From contig NC_037262.1 of NCBI RefSeq assembly GCF_000002425.4, positions 7,872,998-7,936,997 of the forward strand: a stretch of DNA of 64,000 bases, in the 5' to 3' direction. The notes beneath the pieces were generated by a model. The model did not search any database and was not told where the DNA came from. It worked only from the letters and a program-made list of their open reading frames with translations. This DNA comes from Physcomitrium patens (lineage: Eukaryota; Streptophyta; Bryopsida; Funariales; Funariaceae). Position 1 is the stretch's first letter. The number at the start of each line of letters is the position of its first letter. The position numbers and the translations under genes are program-made. Positions 34,101 to 45,917 of the stretch are shown piece by piece.

Positions 34101-35851
34101 TGGAGCACTGACATGTACCTGATCACTGGTGGTATACAGCTCAGTGCACGACTTATTTGTGCGCAATATGTCTGTTACAGTTGACAATTTCCAGGTGGTT
34201 TAGACTTCTCCACTTGCATGTTCAGTCCCTGCTGAGATTGTGTGGGTGTCTGGTAACCGCTTAGTTTATAAGTTTTCATTTCAGAGTTTTGTGGGTCAAG
34301 TTCTAAGTTTATCCTCGTATAGTTTACGGAGACAGGGTTTTTCCTCATGCCAAGAAGTTTCCAGGAGCTCAGAAAATGCCAAACGATTGCAGTGACACTA
34401 GTTTAATTTTTCTGGGCCGCAGCATCTTTAATTGAGTGGTCATGTTTCATGCTGAAGGTTCTTACAGTTCATCAATCAAGTCTGCTAATTATAAATTATC
34501 CTCTGACAGCATGTCCTCGATTCTCATCGTTGGGTACCCCTCCCACCTGTGACGCTTGGAAGAGGAACTAGCAGTCTCGACCACGCTTCGGATGACGTGG
34601 CTCCTCCTTACTCATTAATGGAGCATCCTCCACTGGCTGCTTTAGTCAATGGTATGATTCGGCAATCTCTCGTTCTAAATCCTCGTTGCTGCACAATCTG
34701 ATCCCTGGTGTCCTTTAATGTTGTAATTCTAAGTGGACTGACCTCTGACAGTTGCGATCTACAGTGTGACACTGGAATTTCACATTTGTCCGATCGGTCG
34801 TGACTGAGAAACCTCTCAGCCTTTTCTTTGTTAAGTCATTATCACATGCTTTAAGGGCAGCCTCGCCCTGAGAAGTTGATCTTGATTCCCTATTACAGTT
34901 GGTGAGTGACAGGTACTGACAAGTTATGTTTGGTCTCAGGGGTGTTAGCTGCGCTGAATGAATTGAGACATTGTGCTCCTATCAACTTGAAGGCCACTTT
35001 AGCCTTCGAGCTTCAATGTGCTCTACAGAGTGTGGCTAACTCTCTCCTTCGTTACAATTCAACACGTATTGTGAAGGACAATGAGAAGTCTCTATTTTTG
35101 GCCATGTGCCGAGCTTTTATAGAGGTACTTAGAAGCATACTCATCATCATGGTTGCGTTGTCTGACTCGTTCTAGAGTACATGTAAAGACGTGTGGGACT
35201 GTCAAAACTTATGAACAATCTTAGTGAATAAGTTACGTTTACCATTGCTTACTTGAATTTTCACTACATTACGCAGTGAAGAACACTCATTGATTTTCGA
35301 AGAGACCAAGAGTCGAGAGGTTTAGAAACAACTGTTGTTGGAAATATCAAGTAATGTAGGTGGCACATGTATTAAGCCAGGTGTTGCTTCTTGTGATCAT
35401 TTTCAAATGGAAGCTCGTCTTCGTTAGTGGAAGAACATCTTATACGTTTTTTGGTTTGCAGGTGGTTTGCCCATATTGTGCTCTCTGCTTTGGTAAGTGC
35501 TACTCAGGGGGCTCTACACTCATACAAACTAGCGAAATTTTGGAAGGTGTACGAAAGCTAGTGTCCACACAAACTTCTTACTCAAAGGATATCAGGAATG
35601 GAAATCGAACAAGTTCATTGGATCACATTGTTTTGCGACATAAACCAACACCTTTAGGGGTGACGAGCGACGTTGCCAAAGAAAGTGGTGAAGATACAAA
35701 TGGTAATGGTAATGGTACTGAAAATGGAGGCCAAGGTACTTTATTGGAAGATAGTGTCCAAGATCATTCTGCAGGCGTTGATGAGCCACAAGAGCCAGAG
35801 ATATCTGATCCAAATTTGAGCACTGGTAATCAAGTACCAGAATCATCCTAG
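31156..35851 (+). CDS. COG8: Conserved oligomeric Golgi complex subunit 8 (12 exons)
   Basis: COG8 is a subunit of the COG tethering complex at the cis/medial Golgi, needed for retrograde vesicle traffic. Exons with GT-AG borders: 31156-31278, 31726-31878, 32122-32306, 32554-32631, 32725-32818, 32957-33031, 33397-33693, 33906-33973, 34140-34194, 34510-34651, 34940-35124 and 35462-35851. They join in frame to 614 codons, close to the family's usual 560-620. Diagnostic stretches: the N-terminal Dor1-type region ([58 protein letters not shown]), then [32 protein letters not shown], the SDDTSG block, [11 protein letters not shown] and [10 protein letters not shown]. The C-terminal tail is acidic, Gly/Asn-rich and variable. 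ATG 31156 (MGAMASP) is chosen; ATG 31165 or 31096 are alternatives. All exon phases agree. Intron 5 (32819-32956) is 138 bp without a stop, so retention would keep the frame. Confidence 0.95.
31449..31470 (+). repeat. T22 tract in COG8 intron 1
   Basis: An uninterrupted run of 22 T, 171 bp after the donor site of intron 1. Confidence 0.95.
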
Positions 35852-36419
35852 CATGTCAATCTTTCTCAATATTCTTATTAGTTGTAACCATCGAGCCTAT
35901 GTGTATCATGGATCATTCATGTACCTTCCTCAACATTCTTGCTGGGGGATATTTAGTATTTGTAATAAATTTCTTTTTTAATTCTTATGAATGGCAACAA
36001 TAATCTTTGAACAGTGATTCTCTTATATAAAATTATTGTGTCTGAAAGGTTGCTGATGTTGCATTTCAATCTTCTAATTGCAATTAAAAGACAATACGTC
36101 TCATTTTAATTTAAACATTACTGGATTACTTGATTGTAATTTGTGTACCAATAGGATCTAAAAAATTAATATAAAATTTTAAATGTTCAAGTCCTTTGAA
36201 ATAGACATGTGTAAAATCCATGGTTGAAGGCTTTGGGGTTGGTTCATTAAGGGAGAACTATGAATTGTTTTGAAATTGTATATTGTTTTTTATAATATTT
36301 GTAATAATAAATTTAGAGAATTGGTAATGCCACATTCCCAATTCATATTGCTATACCCCAGGTGACAATTAGCTAAGAATGTCTTTTCCTTTTGTACATT
36401 TATTTTTTGCTTTAAGAAA
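35852..36419 (+). other. COG8 3' UTR and downstream spacer
   Basis: A polyadenylation signal AATAAA is at 35964-35969, 113 bp after the stop codon. Beyond about 36050 the sequence is AT-rich and no gene was seen. Confidence 0.6.
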
Positions 36420-37100
36420 TAAATTAGCTAATATTCTCTACTTGGCTACCAATTGCAGTTTGTCTACTGTTTTGAACTCCTTCCATTTGTGAGCTACCCA
36501 TCTTTAAACTATTAGGATTAGTACAAACATTATATTCAACTTGACCAGATCTTCTACCTTTTTTTTGGTCTAATCTAACAAACCTCCATAATTTCAAGCA
36601 ACAAATCATCTTGGTGTATAGGTGATGTTGGTATACAATTCAAAGCTCTAAGATGACATCCTCTTGGCCATTGTTGAATTGGATTATTTGAAGTACAGAA
36701 GAATTGTGATGTCGATTGAATCACTTTTTTTTGTGTTGTGATTTGTTGATTTGAATCCAAATTAGTGTAGGTGTCAACAAGCGATATGAAAATTGAAGTG
36801 ATTGTAGGTACTCTATTTAACAAAAGAAGAGCAATTGATAAAAGAGGTTCAGTGTTCATCAAATATTGTACAAATTCTTCATATACAACCTAGATTGTTG
36901 AGAGTTTAATGTTGAAATTTGAAACAATTGGTGCTCATGTTGTAGCCTAGAGATGTCATACAAGCATTAGATTGGTGTAGTTGTTTTCATAGAAGCTAAT
37001 TAGTTCAAAAACAACTTATTATCTTCCATATCATGCTATCAAGTAGGATACTTTAATACCTTCATTATATAAAATAACTTTTTAGATATCTATAGCTCTA
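36420..37100 (-). pseudogene. Unclassified transposon-like coding remnant (reverse), partner of 50881-51560
   Basis: The minus-strand pieces 36862-36575 and 36609-36424 read NNPIQQWPRGCHLRALNCI, then DDLLLEIMEVC, then RRSGQVEYNVCTNPNS. The plus-strand copy at 51200-51470 keeps ALNCIQTSFMQQ, then RCGQVGHNVCSYPSS, a decayed Cys/His knuckle of the kind found at the end of MULE-type transposases and of gag proteins. The two copies are inverted relative to each other and flank the family A pair at 38.1-49.6 kb. A DNA-transposon origin is only a suggestion; no terminal inverted repeats or catalytic motif were found. Confidence 0.4.
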
Positions 37101-38106
37101 TACTGTAGTATGTTGTCCAATTTTTTTTCCTTATGTTGTCTACTATCTAGCTAATGTTAGTATGTCATTTGTCAAAATATTTAGCACTAATACATGTATG
37201 TTTAGAGATAAATGTCTAAATATCAAATTCACTTATACTTATTAATTAAGATCCATTTGCACGTATCAATGCAATACTTTATAGTATATCTTCTTTGATT
37301 GGACTTCTTAAGGAATATTTTGTAATGGTTGTTGATTGCATCATGACAATTGGCTTCTTCCAATGCCTTATTACTTGTAAAAATAGCATCTACAATAAGA
37401 GATTTGGTCATTTTGAATCTAAAGATGGTACATGTATGTTGACACATATCTTCTCATCAATGAGACTTAGTTGTGAATAACCACCACATAGTTTGCACAA
37501 AATTATTAATACATAGGTATTTGAATTTAACTTTCAATGCAAAAATCATAAAAATAAAATAAAAATAAAAATAAAAAATGACTAATAGCATTTGATTTTT
37601 GGTTATCATGAATCAATGCAAGTCTTGGTTGCACAACAATAAAACAAGACTCCTAAGCCAAAGAGCATTGTTGTCTATAATTACATGATTTGCATACACC
37701 TACAACCTATAAGTCAAAAGGTTTGTGCAAAGATAGGTATTAGTATATGCAAACCTTGATGCTTAATTATGAGCCATATTTTTAAAGAACATGTTGATAG
37801 CTTTGATCATAGTTGCATCTTATATACCTCACATCAACACTATGTAAACTTTTATTTCATGAATACCTTATTGAAGCAACAAAAACATAACAAAATTCCA
37901 ATAAAATCTTAAATTGAATGCTTTTAGAGACCTCTTTAATAAACTCTAGCTCATTGAAAGCAATAAGTGATAAAACATGTTTTTCAACAGTCTAACACTT
38001 TGTATAAAGGTAGGTGTTAATATATGCAAACCTTGATAATTAATTCTAAATCTGATAAAGTCTTTAATTCTAATTTTGATCAAATCTCATTATTAATAGA
38101 ATTTTA
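37101..38106. other. AT-rich spacer, no gene recognised
   Basis: Weak similarity to 50100-50880 in reverse may continue to about 37300. An (AAAAT)n tract is at 37550-37577, and 'gcaaagataggtattagtatatgcaaaccttgat' near 37730-37764 recurs in altered form at 37998-38038. Short open frames overlap each other and show no coding character. Confidence 0.5.
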
Positions 38107-38143
38107 TGTCACATCTACTTAATTTAAGCATATCATGTATTTG

Positions 38144-38181
<38 letters not shown>

Positions 38182-38700
38182 ATTCTAATAAATACCTATA
38201 TAATTAGATAGAAGTAGGTAAGGTAAATAAAAATAGATTAATTTTATAATACCTTTTATAAAAGCTTCCTAAAAGCTGCATAGATGTTGCTTTGACTTTA
38301 GATGTGTTTGTAGTTAATTGGTAGGTTACAAACTTGGTCAACAAGTTAATTGTGTGTTGGTAGCTTGTGAAATAAGTGAACTATGTGATATACATATATA
38401 AAACTTGCCTTGCAAGTTAAGATACGTGTCTTGTAAAGTCAACATATTTTGGAGGTCTTATTGGACATCACTATGTAGCTCCTAATTAAGAGTATATATG
38501 GAGGCAAGAGTGAAGCCTTCTTTACTCTTGTCAATGCCTTTCTAGTCCTTAGTCTTGTTTCAAGGCTTTCTAGTCTTCTTATTTTTGGCAATAGCAATTC
38601 TATTTCAATATTATATCATCTTTGACTGACTTTCTAGTTCTTTTCAATGATACAAGAGTATATTGAGGATTTTCTTTTTCCAAGATTCATATCTTTGACA
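38107..38700 (+). repeat. Family A LTR, 5' LTR of the forward element
   Basis: Starts TGTCACATCTAC and ends CTTTGACA. It is collinear with 42810-43346 but lengthened by a (TA)n tract at about 38150-38177. The blocks 'aagcttcctaaaagct', 'aacttgccttgcaagttaag' and 'ggcaagagtgaagccttctt' identify it. Confidence 0.85.
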
Positions 38701-39930
38701 GTTTGACAAGAATGCTAACTTATGATTTCTATTTTGTTTTAGAAGTGAGTGGATTGCTTCACTTGTATTTTTGTATTTTAAAGGTTCCAAACTACCCACC
38801 TTTAAACAAAGAATCTTGTTTTCTAATACTAATCTTTTCTTTAAAGAAAGAAGATTATTTTCTTTGTCGAAATTTTTATTTGATATTAGAGGTTGCAGAT
38901 TATCCTCCTCTAATTTAGCTTTTATTGAGTTGTCTATAGAAGAAAAGATTATGAATGCTATTCTTAGCAAAAATGAGAATAGATTTGTAATTATTATAGA
39001 TCTTTATGAGCTTATCAATATTCTAAGAATAGAAATTTTACATATTTCTAACATAAATTATAGAGGTATCATTCCTACACATATGGAAGAAGTTCAAAGT
39101 TTGCAGCAAGAAGTTGTGTAGTTGAAGGAAGCAAGTAGATCAACTTCACAACCAAATGAAAGAAGTTTTGTTTCTACAAGTATGATAAGGACAAGGATTA
39201 ATATGCCTAAGAAGTTTAATGGAAGAAGATCAAAATTTCAAGGATTTCTCTAACAAATCAAGTTCTATCTAAGATTGCATCTCTTCCAATATTCCAATAG
39301 ATTTATCCTAGTCGGACTTTTAGATGTATCTCTATCAAGAAGTGCTCTTTTTTGATTTGTACCTTTAATGGAAAGGCATTTGTAACTCCTTTATGATTTG
39401 AATATATTCCTAGAAGTTTTTACACCCAAAGTCATCGAAAAGAGTAGTAGAGACCAAGTTCTTATCTTTATGAGAAGGATCACGATCAGCCACCATATAT
39501 ATTGTTGAATTCCAAAACCTTGCTTGCAACATGGATTAGAATGTCAAAGCCCTTATCAATCAATTTTGATGTGGATTAAAAGTTATTGTTAAAGATTTGT
39601 TATTGATATGTCAAAGGTAAAATCTTTACAACAATTTATTATTGAAGCCCTTGCATGCAATAATTGATTATTTAAAAGATGTCAAGAACAAAGACTTAGC
39701 TAAAGAGGAACAAGTCAAATAATGACGGCAACTCTTAAGTTTTCAAAAACTTATTCATCAAAGCCAAAACTAATGGAAATTGATACAATACATTTAAATT
39801 CCTTACAAAATAGAAAAAGACTCAATGATGTCAAGAAGACTTATGTTTATATTGTAGAAAAACTAAACACATTATTTAATATTATCCAAAAAAACAACGC
39901 AAGTATAAAATGAAAAGTATGGTTGCCAAA
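38701..39930 (+). pseudogene. Family A gag (forward element), decayed
   Basis: Frame 38771-39121 (NLFFKERRLFSLSKF, then AFIELSIEEKIMNAILSKNE, then TTHMEEVQSLQQEVV-like) matches the gag N-terminus of the reverse element at 48846-48520. 39190-39700 contains the central gag region with stops, and 39722-39913 reaches the zinc-knuckle stretch, where 'tgtttatattgtagaaaaactaaacacat' has lost the Cys/His pattern. Several frameshifts. Confidence 0.7.
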
Positions 39931-40470
39931 GAAGACAATGTATTGAAAAACGAGTTTTTTTTAGCTATGATAGGAACTATGTAGTTAGAATCTTGTATAA
40001 CTCCTTATAAAGGTCCTATTCTCTCCTTTGAATCTTCACCTTACTTTATAATAGAAATTTATTTAGGAACAAAAAATTACAAAGATTTTACTTTATTATA
40101 TTCAAGAGCGTTAACCTATTTTAAATACAAAGTTTTTATCAAAAAATAAGAAATTTTGTTAGTCATAAAAACTAGATTTGTACATAAAGAAGTCATAAAT
40201 GGTTGTTTGTTATCTTCTAAAAATGTTAAGCATAAGACTGTTCCTTTAGATGTAGTAATTAAAGAATATAATAGCATAAAAATATTTAATGTAATAAGAT
40301 CTTCATCAAATTTGGTTATTTTAGGATCATCTTAATTTAAAAAATATAATCTTTAGATAGATTAAATTTTTTATAACCTTAATTTTTTTTATAATTTAAT
40401 CCAAAATCCCATTAGTCAAGTAAAAATACATAAGTCTAGTATATCCAAATCCTTACTAGTAGGTGCAAGA
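39931..40470 (+). pseudogene. Family A protease (forward element), decayed
   Basis: Collinear with 47760-47400 (reverse element) and 28800-29170. Recognisable remnants are LYSRALTYF (active-site region; the DSGA motif is lost), EVINGCLLSSK and IRSSSNLVILGSS. Multiple stops. Confidence 0.65.
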
Positions 40471-42240
40471 ACTTTCATGCATGTTGTAAAAGAAGGATTA
40501 TCTTTTGCTATATATGTCACACCCATTTTTGATGGTATTAAGATGTCAAGTAATATTCCTAGCTAATATCAAGATTTCTACGACGTTTTTTAAAAAAAAT
40601 ACAGATATTCTTCTCTAAAGCATTGTCCTTATGATTATTCCATCAATCTTCATGAAAGAGCCTAACTATCATTTGAATCAATCTATATCCTATTACAAAA
40701 TGAGTTGGCTATATTCAAAGAATATATTAATGAGAACTTGGCTAAGAATTTTATACGTCATTCTATATCTCCAACTAGGGCTCCTATCTTATTTATGAAG
40801 AAAAAAAAAATGGAACTTTGTGGATGTGTGTGGACTATCAAAGATTCAATAAGATCACCTGTACTAAAAAAAAGAGATGCATCTTTTGATCAACAAAGAA
40901 TGATTTTTTTTTTTGAAGTCGAAACATTTTCACCTTTAAGCAATAAAATCAACATTAACTATTGATTCAACTTTTATCAAGCAAATTCACTCAAATATGT
41001 CCTTTGATCCTCTTATTTATGATATTAAAAATAATTCTTCTAAATCACATTATACTTCTAAGTTTGAGTTCAAGAACAACCTACTTTATTTTGAATAATA
41101 ATTATACAATCTAAAAGATGGAGTATGATTATGTATTCTTCAAACTCGTCATGACTTTTTAACATCCAAATATTTTGGATACAACAAGGCTTTAGAGCTA
41201 ATATGAAGAGATTTTTAGTAGCTTAAAATGTGGAAGGCACTCATAGACTTTGTACAATCATGCAATATTTATTCAAGATTCAAAACTCCTCACCATTGGC
41301 CTTATAGACTTCTTTAGCCATTACCTATTTTAGAACAACTATGGTCTTTTGTTTCTATGGATTTTATCATATATCTTCTAGTCTCAAGTTTGTATAATTT
41401 TATATTTTTAGTAGTAGATCATTTCATCAAGATGGCATATTTTGTACCATATACAAAATCTATCACATGCAAAAAAATAGCTAAGCTTTTTTTTGACAAT
41501 ATTTATCGCTATCATGGATTCTCTAAAGATATTATATTAGATAGGAGGACTCAAATTTTTTTTATCATTGGCAGAGTTTTCATATAATAATTTAGTACAT
41601 TCTTCTATTCAATAAATATCTTTTTTTACTAATTATGGTTATCATCTATAACTCAATGCTTTTGACTTTTTAAAAATTTATAATCATATGATAGAAGATT
41701 TGAAAAATCATTTTTCAAAGCTATATGCAACAATAAAGATGCACTTAAAAGAAGCTCAAGAGTAAAAAAAAGTTTAATGCAGATGCCTATTATAAGGAAC
41801 AATCATAATTTAACATAAATGACAAGGTATGGATACTTTGTTATAATATAAAAATTATTCATTCTTCTGACAAGTTAGACTATTGTAGGCTTAGACATTT
41901 TTGTATTAGTGAACAAGTCAATCTTGTTGCTTATTGAATACATCTATTGGAGTCTATGAAGATCCATCCCTTATTTCATGTCTCTCTTTTTCAGCCATAT
42001 AAAACAATAAATACCTTGGAAAGAAGAAAAATGCCACCTCCTCTTATATAAATGGATAATAATCAAAAATTTGATGTAGAAAAAGTTTTAGATTAGAGCC
42101 ACTGCCAAAATAGGTAAAAATATTTTGTTTATTGGTACAGATATGATATTAGTGAATGCACATCGGAGTCAGTAAAGAATCTTGTAAATGCAACAAAGAA
42201 AGTTGAAGCTTTTCATTAAGGACATTCATCAAAACCAAAA
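40471..42240 (+). pseudogene. Family A RT fragment, integrase and chromodomain (forward element)
   Basis: 40490-40860 keeps the RT N-terminus (KSLKHCPYDYSINL-like, EYINENLAKNFIRHSISPT, then LFMKKK and a CVWTIKD remnant of the VDYR region). The rest of RT and RNase H is deleted, and the sequence jumps near 40960 to the integrase linker. Integrase core pieces are VSMDFIIYLLV, FLVVDHFIKMAYFVPY and DIILDRRTQ (the first two catalytic Asp). 42040-42190 is a chromodomain with KFDVEKVLD, then NR(L)KYFVYWYRYDISECT and VKNL, interrupted by TAGs. The non-coding tail to 42809 precedes the 3' LTR. Confidence 0.75.
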
Positions 42241-42809
42241 TAAAGAATTATAAATCTTTACTTTAAAAGAAACAAGATCCAAAGAAGATAACATTCTATC
42301 TTCTATCTTTCTTTATAACTTTTGTGAATTTGTAACACTAAAGAGATGGAGAACCAATAACTAATAGATTCAACTCAAGAGCTTTTACTCACTAACTTAT
42401 GACATGAAACATTGTAATTGTTACAACCTTTAAGAAGACGTAATCAAGATGAAGATCTTTAAGAATGATATATCTTTCTTCAAATAGATGATAAAATACA
42501 ATATTTTTGGTTTCACGACCTAAAAAGAGACTCTAGATGTTTGGTGATTTTATTAAAAACAAAGAGAATTCTTCATAATATTTCAAATATTTTATTTAAA
42601 AGAAGATACGAAGGCTTTAACAATAATCAAATAACAAGGTAGTTTTTTTGCCTTAGTATGAAATACTATCGATAACAAAGAAGACCTATCAATCATCTTT
42701 AAAGAAAACAAAGATTAGAATATGTGGCAAATATAATTTGCCACATCTTGGATTTTATTAACATATGATGACCACTCTTCATAAAACTTGTTCTTAGAAG
42801 GAGAGATAA

Positions 42810-43346
42810 TGTCACGGATATACATATGTATTCTAATAAATATCTATATGATTAGATAGAAGTAGATAAAAGTAGATAAAAATAAATTAATTTCATATTA
42901 CCTTCTAAAAAAGCTTCCTAGAAGCTTCATAGATGCTGCTTTGACTTTACATATATTTGTAGTTGATTAATAAGTTAAAAACTTGGTCAATAAGTTAACC
43001 ACGTATTTATAGCTTGCAGAATAAGCTAACTATGTGGCACACATATAGAAAACTTGCCTTGCAAGTTAAGATATGTGTCTTGCAAAATCAACATATTTTG
43101 GAGGTCCTATTAGACATTACCATATAACTCCTAATTAAGAGTATATAGAAGCAAGAGTGAAGCCTTCTTAACTCTTATCAATATTTTTCTACTCCTTAGT
43201 CCTATTTCAAGACTTTCTAGTCTTCTTCTTTTTAACAATAGTCATTCTAGTTCAATATTATATCATCTTTAATTGACATTCTAGTTCTTCTTAGTGATAC
43301 AAGAATGTATTGAGTATTTCTTTCTTTGAGATTCATGTCCTAGACA
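42810..43346 (+). repeat. Family A LTR (forward)
   Basis: 537 bp, TGTCACGGATATACATATG to CCTAGACA. It is best read as the 3' LTR of the forward element. However, the bases after it (gtttgataatc) resemble the bases following the 5' LTR (gtttgacaaga), not a target duplication, so it may instead be the 5' LTR of a second, truncated copy. Confidence 0.85.
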
Positions 43347-43549
43347 GTTTGATAATCTATTGATGCACAATTAATAAATTATAGAACCATGTTGTGAATT
43401 ACATTCTCAAGGCCCATAGCTATAAATATTACAAACATAGAATTAATTGGTAAGATAATTGAAAGTACTATCTAATTAATATAAAAAGACCAAAATATAA
43501 TATTCAATATAATTATTATAGCAAATATAAAAATACTTAATTGATCATA

Positions 43550-44088
43550 TGTTAAGGAAATGAATCTCAAAGAAATAAAATTCTTGATACACTCTTCTAT
43601 AACTGAAAGGAACTAAAAAGTCACTCAAAGTTGATATAATATTAAACTAAAATGGCTATTATTAAAAATAAAAAGATTAAAAAGTCTTGAAACAAGACTA
43701 AAGAGTAAAAAGGCATTGACAAGACTGAAGAAGGCTTTACTATTGCCTCCATATATATTCTTAACTAGGAGCTATGTCGCGATGTCCTATAAAATCTCCA
43801 AAAAGTATTGACTTTGCAAGATACATATCTTAACTTGCAAGGCAAGTTTTCTATATGTGTGCCACATAATTAGCTAGTTCTACAAGCTATTAATATATGA
43901 TTAACTTGTTGATCAAGTTTCTTACCTACCAATCAACTACAAATACATATAAAATTAAGCATCATCTATGAAGCTTCTAGAAAGCTTCTCTAAAAGGTCT
44001 TATGAAATTAACCCACTTTTATATATTTTTACCTATTCCTATCTAATCATATAGATATTTACAAGAATACTTATGTATGTTTGTGACA
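43550..44088 (-). repeat. 3' LTR of the reverse family A element
   Basis: Sense start TGTCACAAACATACATAAG, sense end TTCCTTAACA; 539 bp. It lies tail to tail with 42810-43346, separated by 203 bp. Confidence 0.9.
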
Positions 44089-44389
44089 TTATCCTCCCTT
44101 TTAAAGACAAGTTCTACAAGGAGCGGTCTTCATATATTGATGAAATCCAAGATGAGGCAAATTATATTTGCCACATACTTTGATCTTGATTCCCTTCAAA
44201 GATCATTGATAGGCCCTCTCAGCCATCAATAGTGTCTCATACTAGGATAAGAATACCATCCTATTATTTGATTATTGTTAAGGCTTTCGTAACTTCATTC
44301 AAATAAAATATTTAGAACACCATTAAGAGTTGTTCTTATCTCAAAGATTCTTTGATGGCTCCCATGTACATTCACTAATATCATATCTA

Positions 44390-45880
44390 CTCCATTAAAT
44401 AAGATATTCCAACCTATTTTGACACAACCTTGAATCTAAGACTTCTTCCACCTCAAATTCTTGATTATTATTCACTTCTATAGAAAGAAGAGGCATTTTT
44501 CTTCTTTCCGAGATATTCATTGTCTTATAATATTTAAGAAAGAATATGTGAAATACATGGTGGATCTTCATAGACTCTAGTAGATATAATCAGTAAGCAA
44601 CAATATTGATTTGTACATAAATAAGAAAAAGTCTTAGCCTACAATAGTCCAACTTATTACAAAGACAAGTAGTCTTGATATTACAACAAAGTAATCATAC
44701 CTTATCACCTCCATTGAATTGTGGTTATTCCTTGTGATAGGAATCCGTATTTGTCTTTTGTCATTCTTGAGCTTCCTTTAATTGTGTCTTTATTCTTGTA
44801 TTTAGCTATTATAAATGATTTGTTAAATCTTCTACCATATAATTATCGAATTTTAAAAATTTAAAAGTATTAAGTCGTGGATGATAACCATGATTGGCAA
44901 AGAAAGGTATTTTTTAAATAGAAGAATGTACTAAATTAGTGTATGTAAACTCTGCCAATGGCAAAAGAATTGTCCAATCATCTTGATGATAGTTGATAGT
45001 ACATCTCAAATATTACCCCTGAACTTCATTCATCCATTCCATTCATCCATCAATTTGAAGATGAAAAGCCAAAGAAAGATTTATATCTATCTTTAAAATC
45101 TTGAATATAATTCTTTAAAATCTTAATACAAATTGAATCCCCCTATCTGATATAATATCCTTTGGTGATCCATGATAGTGATAGATATTGTCAATGAAAA
45201 ACTTAGCTATTTTTTTTACCTAAAATAAATTTTATATATAGTATAAAATATATCATTTTGATGAAGTAATCTATAATTACAAATATAGAGTCATATGGAC
45301 TTGAATTTAGAAGATCTATAATAAAATCTATAGAAATAAAAGACCATAGTTGTTCCAGTATATACAATGGTTGGAGAAGTCTATAGGATTGATGAAGAGG
45401 AGTTTTTGATCTTGAACAAATATCATGTAACTAGATAAAGTTTTTTATCACTTTTTATATTTGCGGCCACCAAAAATCTCTAAATATAAGCTCTAAAGTC
45501 TTATTGTATCCAAAAATATCCTACTACTGGAAAGTCATGACATACTTAAAGAACACATAAACGTGCTTCTCCTTCTAGAATATATAGATGTCCTTCAAAA
45601 TAGTGAACATTGTTCTTGAACTTGAACTTTGAAATATGATGAGATTTAGACGAAAGATTCTTAATATCATAAATAAGAAGATCACAGGACATACTTGATT
45701 TAATTTATTTGATAAAGGTCAAATCAACAATCAATGTTGATTTCATTGCTAGAAGATGAAAATGATCTGGCTTCAAGAGGATTGTTCATTGTTCATCAAA
45801 AAATAAATCTCTTTCTTTTGATATAAGATAAGAACATCTAAAAAGAATATCTAATAAACCTTATTATTTTTCAGATCAAT
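44390..45880 (-). pseudogene. Integrase and chromodomain of the reverse family A element
   Basis: From 44560 down to 44400 the minus strand reads EFEVEEVLDSRLCQNRLEYL, then a stop, WSRYDISECTWEPSKNL: a clear chromodomain with the aromatic-cage framework (F/Y at the start, W and Y in the middle) and the final TWEP block. The integrase region (about 45700-44570) aligns with 41000-42040 but has stops and frameshifts throughout. Chromodomains of this class are thought to direct insertion into heterochromatin, which fits the clustering of these elements. Confidence 0.8.
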
Positions 45881-45917
45881 ATGTGATCTTGAAATGAAAT
45901 CTTGATAATAATATGCT

